Source: an uncultured Lachnospiraceae bacterium (GTDB taxonomy: Bacteria; Bacillota; Clostridia; Lachnospirales; Lachnospiraceae). Taken from it: a DNA stretch of 53,315 nt. The notes beneath the pieces were generated by a model that saw nothing but the letters and a program-made list of their open reading frames with translations, was not told the origin of the DNA and did no database searches. The DNA is taken from assembly GCA_902476265.1 (NCBI GenBank), contig CABSCP010000033.1, positions 1 to 53,315 of the forward strand, written 5' to 3'. Numbering within the stretch: the first letter of the stretch is position 1; each line of letters begins with the position of its first letter. Shown here piece by piece: positions 26,009 through 34,620 of this stretch. The position numbers were made by a program, and so were the translations under genes.

Positions 26009-27860
26009 CTGCAGGGTACGCTTTCTCATTTTCCGTCACGGGCGCATACAGCTCTATCCCTGTGGCGCCTGTGAATTTTTCCGCCCATTTTTCATCCCGG
26101 AAAAAGACCAGCGCGCCCTGCCCGCCGTCCCAGGCGGTATAAAACCGCCGTTTTTCTCCGGTCTTTTCCAAAAGCCCGTTGAAAATCCCGAACACACGGG
26201 TGTCGATCCAGTCATATTCCACCGTCATGTCATAAGCATATTCCTCTCCCTGCCAGGTGAACAGGACGGTTATCGTCCCTGTTCCGGCTTCCCAGTCCAC
26301 TCTGCCGGTGTCCTCCCGGATATTTTCCACTCCTTCCGGAACACTGTCTTTTGCCAGCGCTTTCATTCCTTTTAAAATGTCGATATAATCGGCCGAAATA
26401 TCATAGCCTTCCAAATCCAGCCAGAATACCTCCTCCGGCCATGAGACGATCTGCCAGTCCTCATCGTAGGCCGGCGTTCCCAGCATAGATAAGAGATACA
26501 GATAGGGCGTTCCCTCTATGTATTCCCGCATATCGGTTTCTGCCAGATAAGACCGCAGATTTTCCACCACCGCTTCCGGCACCGTAAATCCGATTTTTCG
26601 CAGCACCGAAACCTGAAGGTCAAGAGGAACATACTCTGTATCAGCGGCGGAGTCATAAGCTTCCCCCTGCTGCCGGACAGCTTTTGAACCGTCCGATACG
26701 GCATCCCTCCAAAGCAAAAGCCCCGCTGTGGTAAACACCATTGCCAAAAAAGCGCCCGTCATGGCCAGCCAGTAAAGCGTCCTCGGAAGCGGCTTTTTGA
26801 TTTTCGCCTGCCTGTAAGTCAGACCCCTTTGCACACAAAAGGCCTTCAGCTGCTCCCACTGTTCTTCGCTTTCGGTCCGCTCCCTGGGGATCGGCACAAA
26901 CTGACTTTTATTCTTCTGGAACAGATACAGCACCTGCTCTGCCTCCACCGCCCAGGCGAAATGTTCCCAGGGAAAAAAGGTCTTTCCGCCTTCGCCAAGA
27001 AACGTATACAACCCTTTCTGCGTCAGCACCAGTTCCCATCGTCCGCATACATTTTTCTGCACATTTCCCGCCTTCAGCTGCTTTTTCACAATCTTTTCCG
27101 GATCTTCCCGGCCGGAAAGCAAAAGATGGACCAGCAGCAAAAAGAAGACCGGCACAGTATAGATCAATATCCGGCTCTGTGGAAACAATCCCTGAAAAAC
27201 AGCCGCCAGCCCCAAAAAAATCAGATAAATTCCTATCGTGCTTTTGCGGCGGGGTAACATTCCCATGGCCCCGGACTGCAGCGCCCTAAGCGCACCGGCA
27301 TAGATCTGCATCCAGCTGTCTTTTTCCATTTCAAAGGCGAACCGGAAAACCGGCTCTTCCGAAGGGACAATCTTCTCTTTCTCCGGATCCACATCCGTTT
27401 CGGCTCCGTCTTCCCTGATCCGCTTTAAAAAATCTTCCTTCTCCTGCTCAGAGGCAAACACTCTGGCCGGCAGGATCACCCATCTGATACTGCTTTTGGA
27501 AACGGCATTGCCCAGCATCACAAGATGCCTGCCCGAGCGGATCACATGAAACGATCCCATCCGCACTTCGCTGCAGATCTGTCCGCTCACCTTTAAATAT
27601 CTGCCGTCCGTCTCTATCGACCGTTCTTCCAGGAGCCCCATTTTTTTCAGGCCCTGATAAGCCATGAAAATATCCAGCAGTACCGCCACAAGCAAGAGCA
27701 GCAGAAGCACCCATACGAGAGGGCCCGCGAACCAGAAAACCAGACCGCAGGCAATCAGCCACGTCAGCCATACCCGGAGATTCCTGCGGTATTTCTCCAG
27801 CACAACCCGCACACTGGCTTCCCAAAGCTCTCCACCGGTCAGCGAAAAGGTATATTTCAT
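25968..27860 (-). CDS. Large membrane protein with YcxB-like regions
   Basis: A 630-aa protein. Residues 1-150 and about 170-350 look like two YcxB-like units, each with a membrane-helix pair (WLTWLIACGLVFWFAGPLVW; GIYLIFLGLAAVFQGLFPQ) followed by a beta-rich PH-like part. A further helix near 365-390 precedes an acidic, probably extracellular C-terminal region of about 240 residues without a recognised domain. It is coupled to the EamA gene by a 4-base overlap. Function unknown; the double YcxB layout plus external domain is uncommon to my knowledge. Confidence 0.75.
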   Translation of the reverse strand: MKYTFSLTGGELWEASVRVVLEKYRRNLRVWLTWLIACGLVFWFAGPLVWVLLLLLLVAVLLDIFMAYQGLKKMGLLEERSIETDGRYLKVSGQICSEVRMGSFHVIRSGRHLVMLGNAVSKSSIRWVILPARVFASEQEKEDFLKRIREDGAETDVDPEKEKIVPSEEPVFRFAFEMEKDSWMQIYAGALRALQSGAMGMLPRRKSTIGIYLIFLGLAAVFQGLFPQSRILIYTVPVFFLLLVHLLLSGREDPEKIVKKQLKAGNVQKNVCGRWELVLTQKGLYTFLGEGGKTFFPWEHFAWAVEAEQVLYLFQKNKSQFVPIPRERTESEEQWEQLKAFCVQRGLTYRQAKIKKPLPRTLYWLAMTGAFLAMVFTTAGLLLWRDAVSDGSKAVRQQGEAYDSAADTEYVPLDLQVSVLRKIGFTVPEAVVENLRSYLAETDMREYIEGTPYLYLLSMLGTPAYDEDWQIVSWPEEVFWLDLEGYDISADYIDILKGMKALAKDSVPEGVENIREDTGRVDWEAGTGTITVLFTWQGEEYAYDMTVEYDWIDTRVFGIFNGLLEKTGEKRRFYTAWDGGQGALVFFRDEKWAEKFTGATGIELYAPVTENEKAYPAVIAVPGINNRPQS

Positions 27861-28831
27861 GCCAGTCTCCTCTCTTTTTGCTCTGCCGCTTTTTTCGGCC
27901 CGCCCAGCTTATTCACGATCAAAATTCCCAGACATACCAGTCCCAGCGCTCCCAGATTTTTTAATTGGAACGCCTGTCCCCCTTCTCCCAGCATCAGCGC
28001 CGACAAAAAAACGCCCATCACCGGATTGCAAAATCCATAGATGGCAACACTGGAAACGGGATTGTATTTTAACAGTATCCCCCAGATTGTATAGGCCGCA
28101 GCCGACAAAAAAGCCAGATAAAAAAGGACGCTGCAGGCTGTTCCCGCACTTCCTGCCGCCCCATCCAGCCGGATCCGGCCTCCCAAAAGCAGCCCCACCG
28201 CCGACAGCAGGATTCCTCCTGCCACAAACTGATACCCGCTCAGCATCACCGGATCGTCATCTTTGGAATAGATTTTCATCAATACGGAGGAAAAAGCATA
28301 GCAGACCACAGACAGGAGGACAAACCCTTCTCCCGTAAACGTCATGTCCAGACCGAAACCGCTGCCGTCCAGATTTGCCAGCACTACACCGGCCAGCCCC
28401 GCCAGACAGCCGGCCAGCTTCACTCCCGTCAGTTTTTCCTGCCGAAAAATCAGGGATGCGGTCAGGATTACGATCAAACTGTTGGTTCCCACGATGATGG
28501 AACCTTTCACCCCGCTGGTATGGGCGAGACCGATATAAAAGAAAAAATACTGCAGCGCGGTCTGTAAAAGCGCCAGCTTTATGATCCTGCCTGCCGCTTC
28601 CTTACGGGGCCGAATCAACTGTCTTTTTAAAACGCTGCCGAACAAAATCGCCAGCACTCCGGCCAGCGTGAACCGGATGCCCGCAAACAAAATCTGTGAT
28701 CCCGGCGCATCCGCCGGAATGGAAAACAGCCGGTATCCGATTTTGATAAAAGGAAATGCGCTGCCCCACAGCGCACAGCAAAAGACGGCAAGAATGCCGA
28801 CCACCCAGGGGTTTTTCAGTTTCTGTTCCAT
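27857..28831 (-). CDS. EamA/DMT-family transporter
   Basis: A 324-aa protein with ten predicted helices in two EamA repeats. The first begins VVGILAVFCCALWGSAFPFI; the second includes VCYAFSSVLMKIYSKDDDP and later YGFCNPVMGVFLSALMLGE, typical of drug/metabolite exporters. It lies in a minus-strand operon behind the VOC gene (9-base gap) and overlaps the next gene. Substrate unknown; many relatives export amino acids or metabolites. Confidence 0.9.
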   Translation of the reverse strand: MEQKLKNPWVVGILAVFCCALWGSAFPFIKIGYRLFSIPADAPGSQILFAGIRFTLAGVLAILFGSVLKRQLIRPRKEAAGRIIKLALLQTALQYFFFYIGLAHTSGVKGSIIVGTNSLIVILTASLIFRQEKLTGVKLAGCLAGLAGVVLANLDGSGFGLDMTFTGEGFVLLSVVCYAFSSVLMKIYSKDDDPVMLSGYQFVAGGILLSAVGLLLGGRIRLDGAAGSAGTACSVLFYLAFLSAAAYTIWGILLKYNPVSSVAIYGFCNPVMGVFLSALMLGEGGQAFQLKNLGALGLVCLGILIVNKLGGPKKAAEQKERRLA

Positions 28832-28840
28832 TTTTGTCCC

Positions 28841-29221
28841 TCACTCATGTAATTCCAAAGGCAGTCCGTCCGGGTCATGGAAAAAGGTCATTCTCTTTCC
28901 GGTAAATTCGTCCACCCGGACAGGCTCCGTTTCAATCCCTTTGCTCTGCAGCCAGGCAACCGCCTCCTCCATATTCTCCACTGCAAAGGCCAGGTGACGC
29001 AGCCCGCAGGCCTCCGGATAAGAAGGCCGCTTCGGCGCGCCCTGAATGCCGAACAGTTCCAGTTCACAATCCCCCAGCTTTAAATCCAGTTTATAATCAT
29101 CCCGGCCGGGCCGATAATTTTCTCTGATGATTTCAAATTCCAGTTTGTTTACATAAAATTCCTTAGACCGTTCATAATCCGAAGCGATAACCGCCACATG
29201 ATGTATTTTCTGAAGCCTCAT
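28841..29221 (-). CDS. VOC-family protein (glyoxalase/YaeR-like)
   Basis: A 126-aa single vicinal-oxygen-chelate protein with two beta-alpha-beta units. Metal-ligand candidates are H7/H8 (KIHHVAV), E in CELELFG, H in LRHLAFAV and E in LPLELHE. The size and RPGRDDYKLDLKLGDCELE block recall the YaeR/SMU1112c group, which is often annotated as lactoylglutathione lyase-like without proof. It sits between a small membrane protein and an exporter. Confidence 0.87.
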   Translation of the reverse strand: MRLQKIHHVAVIASDYERSKEFYVNKLEFEIIRENYRPGRDDYKLDLKLGDCELELFGIQGAPKRPSYPEACGLRHLAFAVENMEEAVAWLQSKGIETEPVRVDEFTGKRMTFFHDPDGLPLELHE

Positions 29222-29227
29222 ATTCCC

Positions 29228-29656
29228 TCATTCCTCCGCAAAAAAACGGCTGGCAGTCAGATTGCGGAACAGTTCCGGTGTGGAAGCCGCTCCCTGATAC
29301 CATTTCCCGTCATAAAAGATATTGTTATCCAGCACGCCTACGGTCAGCTCTGTGCCGTCCTCAAAGGTATATACATAATACGTGTCCGGCCCGCCGCACA
29401 CATTTGCGGAAAAACGTCTGGCCAGCATCCCCGCCACTTCCGCGGCACGCACCACTTCTTCCTGTTCTGTCAATCGCTTTTCCTGCCCGTTTTGGACCAC
29501 CCGGGCTGACACCAGATCCGTGCGCCTGTACAGGGTGCGCGCCACAGGGATTCCCTGCAGCAGAAAAAAGGCCAGAATTGTCACTCCGGCAGCGATCACA
29601 ATGGGCCGTATAAATTTTAGTATCCTGACCAGCCGAGAACTGTTTTTCGTTTCCAT
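29228..29656 (-). CDS. Small single-helix membrane protein, hypothetical
   Basis: A 142-aa protein: basic N-terminus, one membrane helix (PIVIAAGVTILAFFLLQGIP), then an external region of about 100 residues with TYYVYTFEDGTELTVGVLDN, which looks like beta strands. No family recognised. First gene of the operon with VOC, EamA and YcxB-like genes, 6 bases before the VOC start. Confidence 0.7.
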   Translation of the reverse strand: METKNSSRLVRILKFIRPIVIAAGVTILAFFLLQGIPVARTLYRRTDLVSARVVQNGQEKRLTEQEEVVRAAEVAGMLARRFSANVCGGPDTYYVYTFEDGTELTVGVLDNNIFYDGKWYQGAASTPELFRNLTASRFFAEE

Positions 29657-29803
29657 ACTCTCCTCAATTCCTGCGGTAATAACCGCATAAAAGACTTTTT
29701 ATCCAGACTAAAGGGAGTATAACACAAAAAGACGGGTGAAATCAATTCATCCGCCTCATTTCAAACATTACCGTTATAAACAACAGTATTCAAAAGCCCG
29801 CCA

Positions 29804-31138
29804 TCACTCCTGCTCTGCCCGCAGCCTCTTCCCGGTCTGTGGCTCCGGCCTGATGTTGGAGCCCCTGTAAACGGAAAGCAGCAGTCCCATGAGGATGTAC
29901 AAACAGACTCCCTGCCGCCCGCTCATGGAGATGAAAGGGAGACCGCACCGTGTGCCGACAAACAGTCCTGTGTTCACCAATATATGGATCAGCACCGGAA
30001 TGATCAATACATAAACACAACCGATTCCCGTTATCGCACCCAGCCTGTTTTTCTGTCTCCCGATCCGCCAGACCAGAACTCCGGCCAGTAAAAACAACAG
30101 CAGGATCAGAATAAAGCTGATCACAAGCCCCCAATTTTGTGCCACCCACAGAAACGTATAGTCTTCCCGGTTTTCGGAAAGCGCTTCATCAAAGGCACCT
30201 CCTGCCGTGCTTCCCCATAACTTTAAGTTTACAAAAATCTGTCTGACGTGCACCATAAAATACCCGCTTCCTTCCGCATAATCTACCGGATGAAGCAAAG
30301 CCAGAAGCCGTTCTCTCTGATAGCCGCCCCGGTGTACCACCCATCCGCCCAGCGCCAGGGCCGCCACAGCAGGCAGTAACAGCAAAAGTCCGGCAATCCA
30401 CCGTCTTTTTCCAAACCAGCCCTTGCCTGCCGCGAAGGCCAGCATCAAAAAGCAGCCGCAGATCCATATTTTGGAAAGGATGCCGTTTGTGAAAGATCCT
30501 GTCGAAAGTACAATGACAAAACACGTTCCCATCAGCCAGAGCAGGGCCTTTGCGATCCCCTTTTCCTTCTGACTGCGATAATAAAAAACGATTCCGGAAA
30601 AAGCCGGTACCAAAAGCATGATCGTCCAGTCTGATCTTTTGATTCCGTTCGTCTCTGGCGCCAGAAGAGAAACAATGATTGTAACAGCGGCAGCCAGACA
30701 CCAGACTGTCCGGGGATACTTCCCCAAAACCGTATAATCCGCAAAACAAACCGCTGCCATCAGCACAAGCCCCACACCGGTGCCCGCCGCAAAGTTGAAA
30801 AACGCCTTTCCTCCCGGATCCTGCCGGTCCATCAAAATCTGCACGGTAAGGCCAAGGACTGCCAAAAGCAAAATCAAACCCACGGTTTTCCAGTCCATTT
30901 TAGGGCGGTGAACCCGGTCCAGGGCGCTTCCCGTTTCCACAGGATCTCCCATCTGCCGTATCGCCATGGCTTCCGCTTCCGCCTCCTCCAGCCCTTCCGC
31001 AAGATAGGCCTCCTTCTGATCCTGGATATGGGCGGCCAGCTCTGCTTCCACAACCGGGCGCATGGCCTTACAGCGCATCTGCCCGGTGCACAGGGAAAGG
31101 TATTCCCCTCTGGTTTTTCCCGCATCAAATGCTGCCAT
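29804..31138 (-). CDS. SEDS-family (FtsW/RodA/SpoVE-like) protein with N-terminal permease-prefix domain
   Basis: A 444-aa protein. Residues about 10-75 are a soluble helical permease-prefix type region (RPVVEAELAAHIQDQKEAYL; MAIRQMGDPVETG) also found on PadR-linked membrane proteins. About ten helices follow, with SEDS-like elements including the large loop before YTFLWVAQNWGLVISFILIL and a C-terminal GLPFISMSGRQGVCLYILMG. SEDS proteins are peptidoglycan glycosyltransferases. ATG 31138 is chosen (ggagg, 8 bases). It overlaps the PadR gene and shares its promoter. No partner PBP is nearby; an accessory cell-wall or sporulation-type role is inferred. Confidence 0.82.
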   Translation of the reverse strand: MAAFDAGKTRGEYLSLCTGQMRCKAMRPVVEAELAAHIQDQKEAYLAEGLEEAEAEAMAIRQMGDPVETGSALDRVHRPKMDWKTVGLILLLAVLGLTVQILMDRQDPGGKAFFNFAAGTGVGLVLMAAVCFADYTVLGKYPRTVWCLAAAVTIIVSLLAPETNGIKRSDWTIMLLVPAFSGIVFYYRSQKEKGIAKALLWLMGTCFVIVLSTGSFTNGILSKIWICGCFLMLAFAAGKGWFGKRRWIAGLLLLLPAVAALALGGWVVHRGGYQRERLLALLHPVDYAEGSGYFMVHVRQIFVNLKLWGSTAGGAFDEALSENREDYTFLWVAQNWGLVISFILILLLFLLAGVLVWRIGRQKNRLGAITGIGCVYVLIIPVLIHILVNTGLFVGTRCGLPFISMSGRQGVCLYILMGLLLSVYRGSNIRPEPQTGKRLRAEQE

Positions 31139-31460
31139 ACGCCACACCTCCGATCACGCTGCCCACCGCGTCCGCATAGGTCTTCCATTCCTCTTTTTTC
31201 TGCCTGAGCACCTTTTTCCCTTCTTTCGTAATGCTGTAGTACTTCCGCACTTTCCCGTTCACTTCCTGTTCATACACCGTCAGAAGATTTTTATCCTCCA
31301 TGCCGTGCAGGAGCGGATAAAGTGTCCCCGCCTTTAACTCAAATACATTCTGTGATTTTTCCCGCAGATTTTCAATCATTTCATACCCATACATATCCTT
31401 TTCTTCCAAAAGGCTTAAAAGCAGCATGGTCATGCTTCCCGAAACAAGACTTTTTTCCAC
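31125..31460 (-). CDS. PadR-family transcriptional repressor
   Basis: A 111-aa winged-HTH protein: MTMLLLSLLEEKDMYGYEM, the recognition region GTLYPLLHGMEDKNL and the wing VRKYYSITKEGKKVL are classic PadR blocks; the C-terminal helix is for dimerisation. It leads a two-gene operon with the SEDS protein (14-base overlap) behind a promoter carrying two perfect palindromes, so autorepression relieved by envelope stress or a drug ligand is likely. Confidence 0.92.
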   Translation of the reverse strand: MEKSLVSGSMTMLLLSLLEEKDMYGYEMIENLREKSQNVFELKAGTLYPLLHGMEDKNLLTVYEQEVNGKVRKYYSITKEGKKVLRQKKEEWKTYADAVGSVIGGVAYGSI

Positions 31461-31584
31461 GTTGGTTTCCTCCTGTCTTTTTCATAAATATGATGAGGGC
31501 TTTCGGAGCGGCATCGCAGCTTTTTCCCACGGACAGGGACGCTGTCATGCATATGCCCACGGTCCTTTTCCTCGGAATCCCTTT

Positions 31585-31643
31585 ATATATAGATCATCTA
31601 TATATCTTGTCTTCATTATATATAGATGATCTATATATGTCAA
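31585..31643 (-). promoter_or_regulatory. padR promoter with two 21-bp palindromic operators
   Basis: On the minus strand TTGACA (31638-31643), 17-base spacer, TATAAT (31615-31620): full consensus. Two perfect palindromes atatatagat-N-atctatatat lie at 31618-31638 (filling the spacer) and 31585-31605 (over the start region), centres 33 bases apart, about three helix turns. They differ only in the central base. Confidence 0.82.
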
Positions 31644-31662
31644 GAAAATCTTGAAACAAAAA

Positions 31663-31700
31663 TACGGCGGTTCAAAAAAACCGCCGTACCTTCTGCAATG
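31663..31700 (-). terminator. Terminator of the ytr-like ABC operon
   Basis: Stem tacggcggtt/aaccgccgta (31663-31672 with 31679-31688). Read on the minus strand it is followed by tttttgtttc, and it lies about 18 bases beyond the permease stop at 31706. Confidence 0.8.
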
Positions 31701-31705
31701 TTTTG

Positions 31706-32344
31706 TCAGAGACTGCTTTTTTCAACGATCCTTCCGGAAGCGTTCAACGACACAACCGCTAAGACAAGGATTCCCAGGACAATGAAATAAGGGAAAAAGG
31801 GATATGAGAAAATACGGATGCCTGCCCCGGCCGACAGTTTTCTCACGACAAAATAAAAGATCAGGTAGCCTACCGTAGGAATAAACATGAAAATTCTCCC
31901 TTTGATCGCACCGTAGCGGTAATATCCCGGGATCTGTACACAGGCATAAATACAGAACAACGTTGCACACACGAGAAAGGCGCTCCCTGTCTCCCGCCGG
32001 CCCGGGGCAGAGTGTATGGCGTTTAAAATCAGGATCTGCGCCAGCATCGTAACAGCCAAAGAGGTGAATCCGGTCAAAAATACAAACAGATATCTGCCCT
32101 GTACCATCGCTTTCTTTTTTGCCGGAAGAAAACCGTAAAGGCGTTCCATACTGTTCTTTTCGACGATGGAAAAAGTATATCCGGTTGTCATTGCCAGGAC
32201 CGTTGCCGAAAAGGACAGTCCCTCAAAAAGCGTACCCGTAAATAAGGGAAACAAAATCGGTACGAGTAAAACAAGGAACAGAGACTTCAAATAGGGTTTT
32301 AACAACAGGAAATCTAATTTCATACTTTTTATGGTATCATTCAT
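31706..32344 (-). CDS. ABC-2 type permease of the YtrA-linked system
   Basis: A 212-aa protein with six predicted helices (for example LFLVLLVPILFPLFTGTLF; GRYLFVFLTGFTSLAVTMLA). The loop FSIVEKNSMERLYGFLPAKK is typical of short bacterial ABC-2 permeases. Starts by a 4-base overlap with the ATPase gene. With the ATPase and GntR protein it resembles the Bacillus ytr/bcr-like envelope-antibiotic response modules. Confidence 0.82.
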   Translation of the reverse strand: MNDTIKSMKLDFLLLKPYLKSLFLVLLVPILFPLFTGTLFEGLSFSATVLAMTTGYTFSIVEKNSMERLYGFLPAKKKAMVQGRYLFVFLTGFTSLAVTMLAQILILNAIHSAPGRRETGSAFLVCATLFCIYACVQIPGYYRYGAIKGRIFMFIPTVGYLIFYFVVRKLSAGAGIRIFSYPFFPYFIVLGILVLAVVSLNASGRIVEKSSL

Positions 32345-33213
32345 TTACAGTCCTCCTCTCTTTTTTTCGTCTGTCTGCTCATGAACACAACAATATCGTC
32401 AATGGACGCGGCAATGCTTTCTGCCTGTAACGCATACGGAAGATCCTCCGTTTTAATGAGCGCTTCATACCCGGTGGCAAAGCTTCTCATCCCGATCAGT
32501 CTGTTCTCTAACTCCGGTGTAAGCTGCTTTCTGTCGCCGTTTACAATCCGATAGCTGTCCAGAAAATCTTCTTTGCTTCCTGTAAATATCAATTCCCCAA
32601 AATTGATATAAGTGATATAATCCGCTATTTTCTCCAGGTCCCCGGTGATATGGGTGGAGAAAAGGACGCTGTGTTTTCCGTCCTCTATATAATCGGAAAG
32701 GATCTCCAGCAGCTCGTCCCGGGACACAGGATCAAGCCCGCTGGTAGGTTCGTCCAGGATCAGAAGTGTGGCGTCATAGGAAAACGCACAGGCCAGCATC
32801 AGTTTCATCTGCATTCCCTTTGACAGCTCTTTTACCCGCTTTTCCTGCGAAATCCTGAACCTGGAAAGCAGAGACCGGTATTTCTTGCTGTCCCAGTCAG
32901 AATAAAAAAGACGGAACGCTTTTTCCACATCAGTCATATTCCATTCATCCACAAAATAACTGCTGTCAAAGACAGCCCCGATCTTCTTCTTGATTTCCGG
33001 CCCGGCGGCAATGTGATCCTTTCCGAATACGGTGATGCTGCCGCCGTCGGGCTTCACCATATCCAAAATCGATTTGGTGGTCGTGGTCTTGCCGGAACCG
33101 TTGGGACCGATCAGCCCCATGATATAGCCCATGGGCAGGCTGAAACTGATCTTATGAAGCGTAAAATCCGCATAAGATTTCGACAGCGATTTTACCTCTA
33201 AAACATTATCCAT
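32341..33213 (-). CDS. ABC transporter ATP-binding protein (YtrB-like)
   Basis: A 290-aa ATPase: Walker A GPNGSGKTTT, signature LSKGMQMKL, Walker B LLILDEPTSGLDP and STHITGDLEKIADYI for the H-loop. The C-terminal extension is of the ABC-2 exporter type. It overlaps the GntR gene by 8 bases and the permease by 4. In Gram-positive bacteria such sets respond to lipid II-binding antibiotics; the substrate here is not known. Confidence 0.9.
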   Translation of the reverse strand: MDNVLEVKSLSKSYADFTLHKISFSLPMGYIMGLIGPNGSGKTTTTKSILDMVKPDGGSITVFGKDHIAAGPEIKKKIGAVFDSSYFVDEWNMTDVEKAFRLFYSDWDSKKYRSLLSRFRISQEKRVKELSKGMQMKLMLACAFSYDATLLILDEPTSGLDPVSRDELLEILSDYIEDGKHSVLFSTHITGDLEKIADYITYINFGELIFTGSKEDFLDSYRIVNGDRKQLTPELENRLIGMRSFATGYEALIKTEDLPYALQAESIAASIDDIVVFMSRQTKKREEDCK

Positions 33214-33589
33214 TGTTTAACCTCCTCAGACATTGACGGAATAAATCCAGTATTTCTTCCTCAGAACTCCCGGCTTTCTTTGCTTCGTGAATGGCCTCCT
33301 CCATTCTCTTTACGGCTTCATCCATAAGATTGTGTTTGATTAAATCCGCGCTTTTTTCCGCTACAAAGCAGCCTTTCCCCTGCACATTTTCTATGTATCC
33401 TTCGTTTTCCAGTTCCGCATATGCCCGGTTGACCGTGAGCACGCCAACCTTCAATTCCTTTGCCAGGCCCCGCAGCGACGGCAGTGTATCGCCGGGCAAT
33501 AGCTCAGAGGACAAAATCGCACGCAGTATCTGACGCTTGATCTGTTCATAGATGGGAGCTTCGTAGTGGTTCGATACTACAATCTTCAC
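33206..33589 (-). CDS. GntR-family regulator, YtrA subfamily
   Basis: A 127-aa protein started at GTG 33589, preceded by aaggaggaaat. Winged HTH: APIYEQIKRQILRAILSSEL, LPSLRGLAKELKVGVLTVNR and AYAELENEGYIENVQGKGCF are standard GntR blocks. Only a short helical tail (about 50 aa) follows, the mark of the YtrA type. An upstream in-frame ATG at 33667 falls on the promoter itself and is unlikely. It likely represses its own operon. Confidence 0.9.
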   Translation of the reverse strand: MKIVVSNHYEAPIYEQIKRQILRAILSSELLPGDTLPSLRGLAKELKVGVLTVNRAYAELENEGYIENVQGKGCFVAEKSADLIKHNLMDEAVKRMEEAIHEAKKAGSSEEEILDLFRQCLRRLNNG

Positions 33590-33623
33590 ATTTCCTCCTT
33601 CTAAACATCGATCGAACTGTTTT

Positions 33624-33667
33624 ACTGTTATGCATATTACTATAACAGTTGTTTTTCGCTTTGTCAA
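33624..33667 (-). promoter_or_regulatory. ytrA-like promoter and inverted-repeat operator
   Basis: On the minus strand TTGACA (33662-33667), 17-base spacer, TATAGT (33639-33644). An inverted repeat actgttat / ataacagt (33624-33631, 33642-33649) with a 10-base gap overlaps the -10, as expected for a GntR-type repressor site. Confidence 0.72.
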
Positions 33668-33713
33668 CCGGAAAATCCTTCCGCCGGCATCCTCGGAAAT
33701 AATGACCTGAAAA

Positions 33714-33741
33714 TGGCCGGCATAGGATGCCGGCCACTTTT
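33714..33741. terminator. Terminator after the sugar permease operon
   Basis: Stem tggccggcat/atgccggcca (33714-33723 with 33727-33736). On the minus strand it is followed by ttttcagg and on the plus strand by cttttt; located about 40 bases beyond the stop at 33778. Confidence 0.72.
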
Positions 33742-33777
33742 TGAGGATTCCGATTCAGTATCATTGCGCAGAAATTT

Positions 33778-34620
33778 TCAGCTTTTCACAGCGCCGGCAA
33801 TCATGCCGTCCACAATGTATTTCTGCCCCGCCGCATAGATGATCAGGATCGGCAGGATGGACAGAACGATGAAGGCGCACACATAGTTCCATTTATAAGT
33901 CATATAACCGACGAAACTGTAAATGCTCAGAGGGACCGTATTTTTTGCGGTATCGGTGACAAAATACAGGGAAATCTGGAAATCATTCCATACGCCCATG
34001 AAGGTGATGATGACGTTGGTAAAAATGGCGGGTTTTAACAGCGGGAAAATAACCCGGTAAAACATCTGTAAAAATCCGCAGCCTTCGATCATCGCGGATT
34101 CATCCAGCGATTTGGGGATTCCTCTGATGACGCCGGAATAGATCATGATGCTCAGCGGCAGACGGGAAGCCACATGGATCAGGATGATGGACGCATAACT
34201 CCCGCTCAGCCCCAAAAATTTTACCACCATAACCTCCGGAATTAAGGACAGCGGAGCAATCATACCGATCAGGAAATAACCGGATAAAAGTCCGCACAGC
34301 TTCCCCGTTCTTCTTGTGAGGATAAACGCGGTCATGGATGCGATCAGCACCGTGATCAAAACGGCGGAGCCTGTGATGATGATACTGTTTTTGAACGCCC
34401 GCAGCAGTTTCCCTTTTTCAATGACATAGGCAAAATTCTCCCACAGCCAGGTTTCCGGCAGCGTGAAGGTGACAACCGCCGATTCCGGAACGGACTTGAA
34501 GGCGGTGAGCACCACAAGAAGGAACGGGAACAGCACGATGAAGGACATAAGACCGCAGATCAGATAAAGCGCGGTTTTGGACAATACTTTCTTCGGTTTT
34601 CTGATTTTAGCTGTTTTCAT
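33778..34620 (-). CDS. Carbohydrate ABC transporter permease (MalG/LacG-like)
   Basis: A 280-aa protein with six helices and the cytoplasmic EAA loop IPKSLDESAMIEGCGFLQMF that contacts the ATPase. N-terminal KIRKPKKVLSKTALYLICGL is typical of CUT1 permeases. Coupled to the MalF-type gene by a 4-base overlap. No ATPase is encoded nearby, so a shared MsmX-like ATPase elsewhere in the genome is expected, as known for many Firmicute CUT1 systems. Confidence 0.92.
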   Translation of the reverse strand: MKTAKIRKPKKVLSKTALYLICGLMSFIVLFPFLLVVLTAFKSVPESAVVTFTLPETWLWENFAYVIEKGKLLRAFKNSIIITGSAVLITVLIASMTAFILTRRTGKLCGLLSGYFLIGMIAPLSLIPEVMVVKFLGLSGSYASIILIHVASRLPLSIMIYSGVIRGIPKSLDESAMIEGCGFLQMFYRVIFPLLKPAIFTNVIITFMGVWNDFQISLYFVTDTAKNTVPLSIYSFVGYMTYKWNYVCAFIVLSILPILIIYAAGQKYIVDGMIAGAVKS

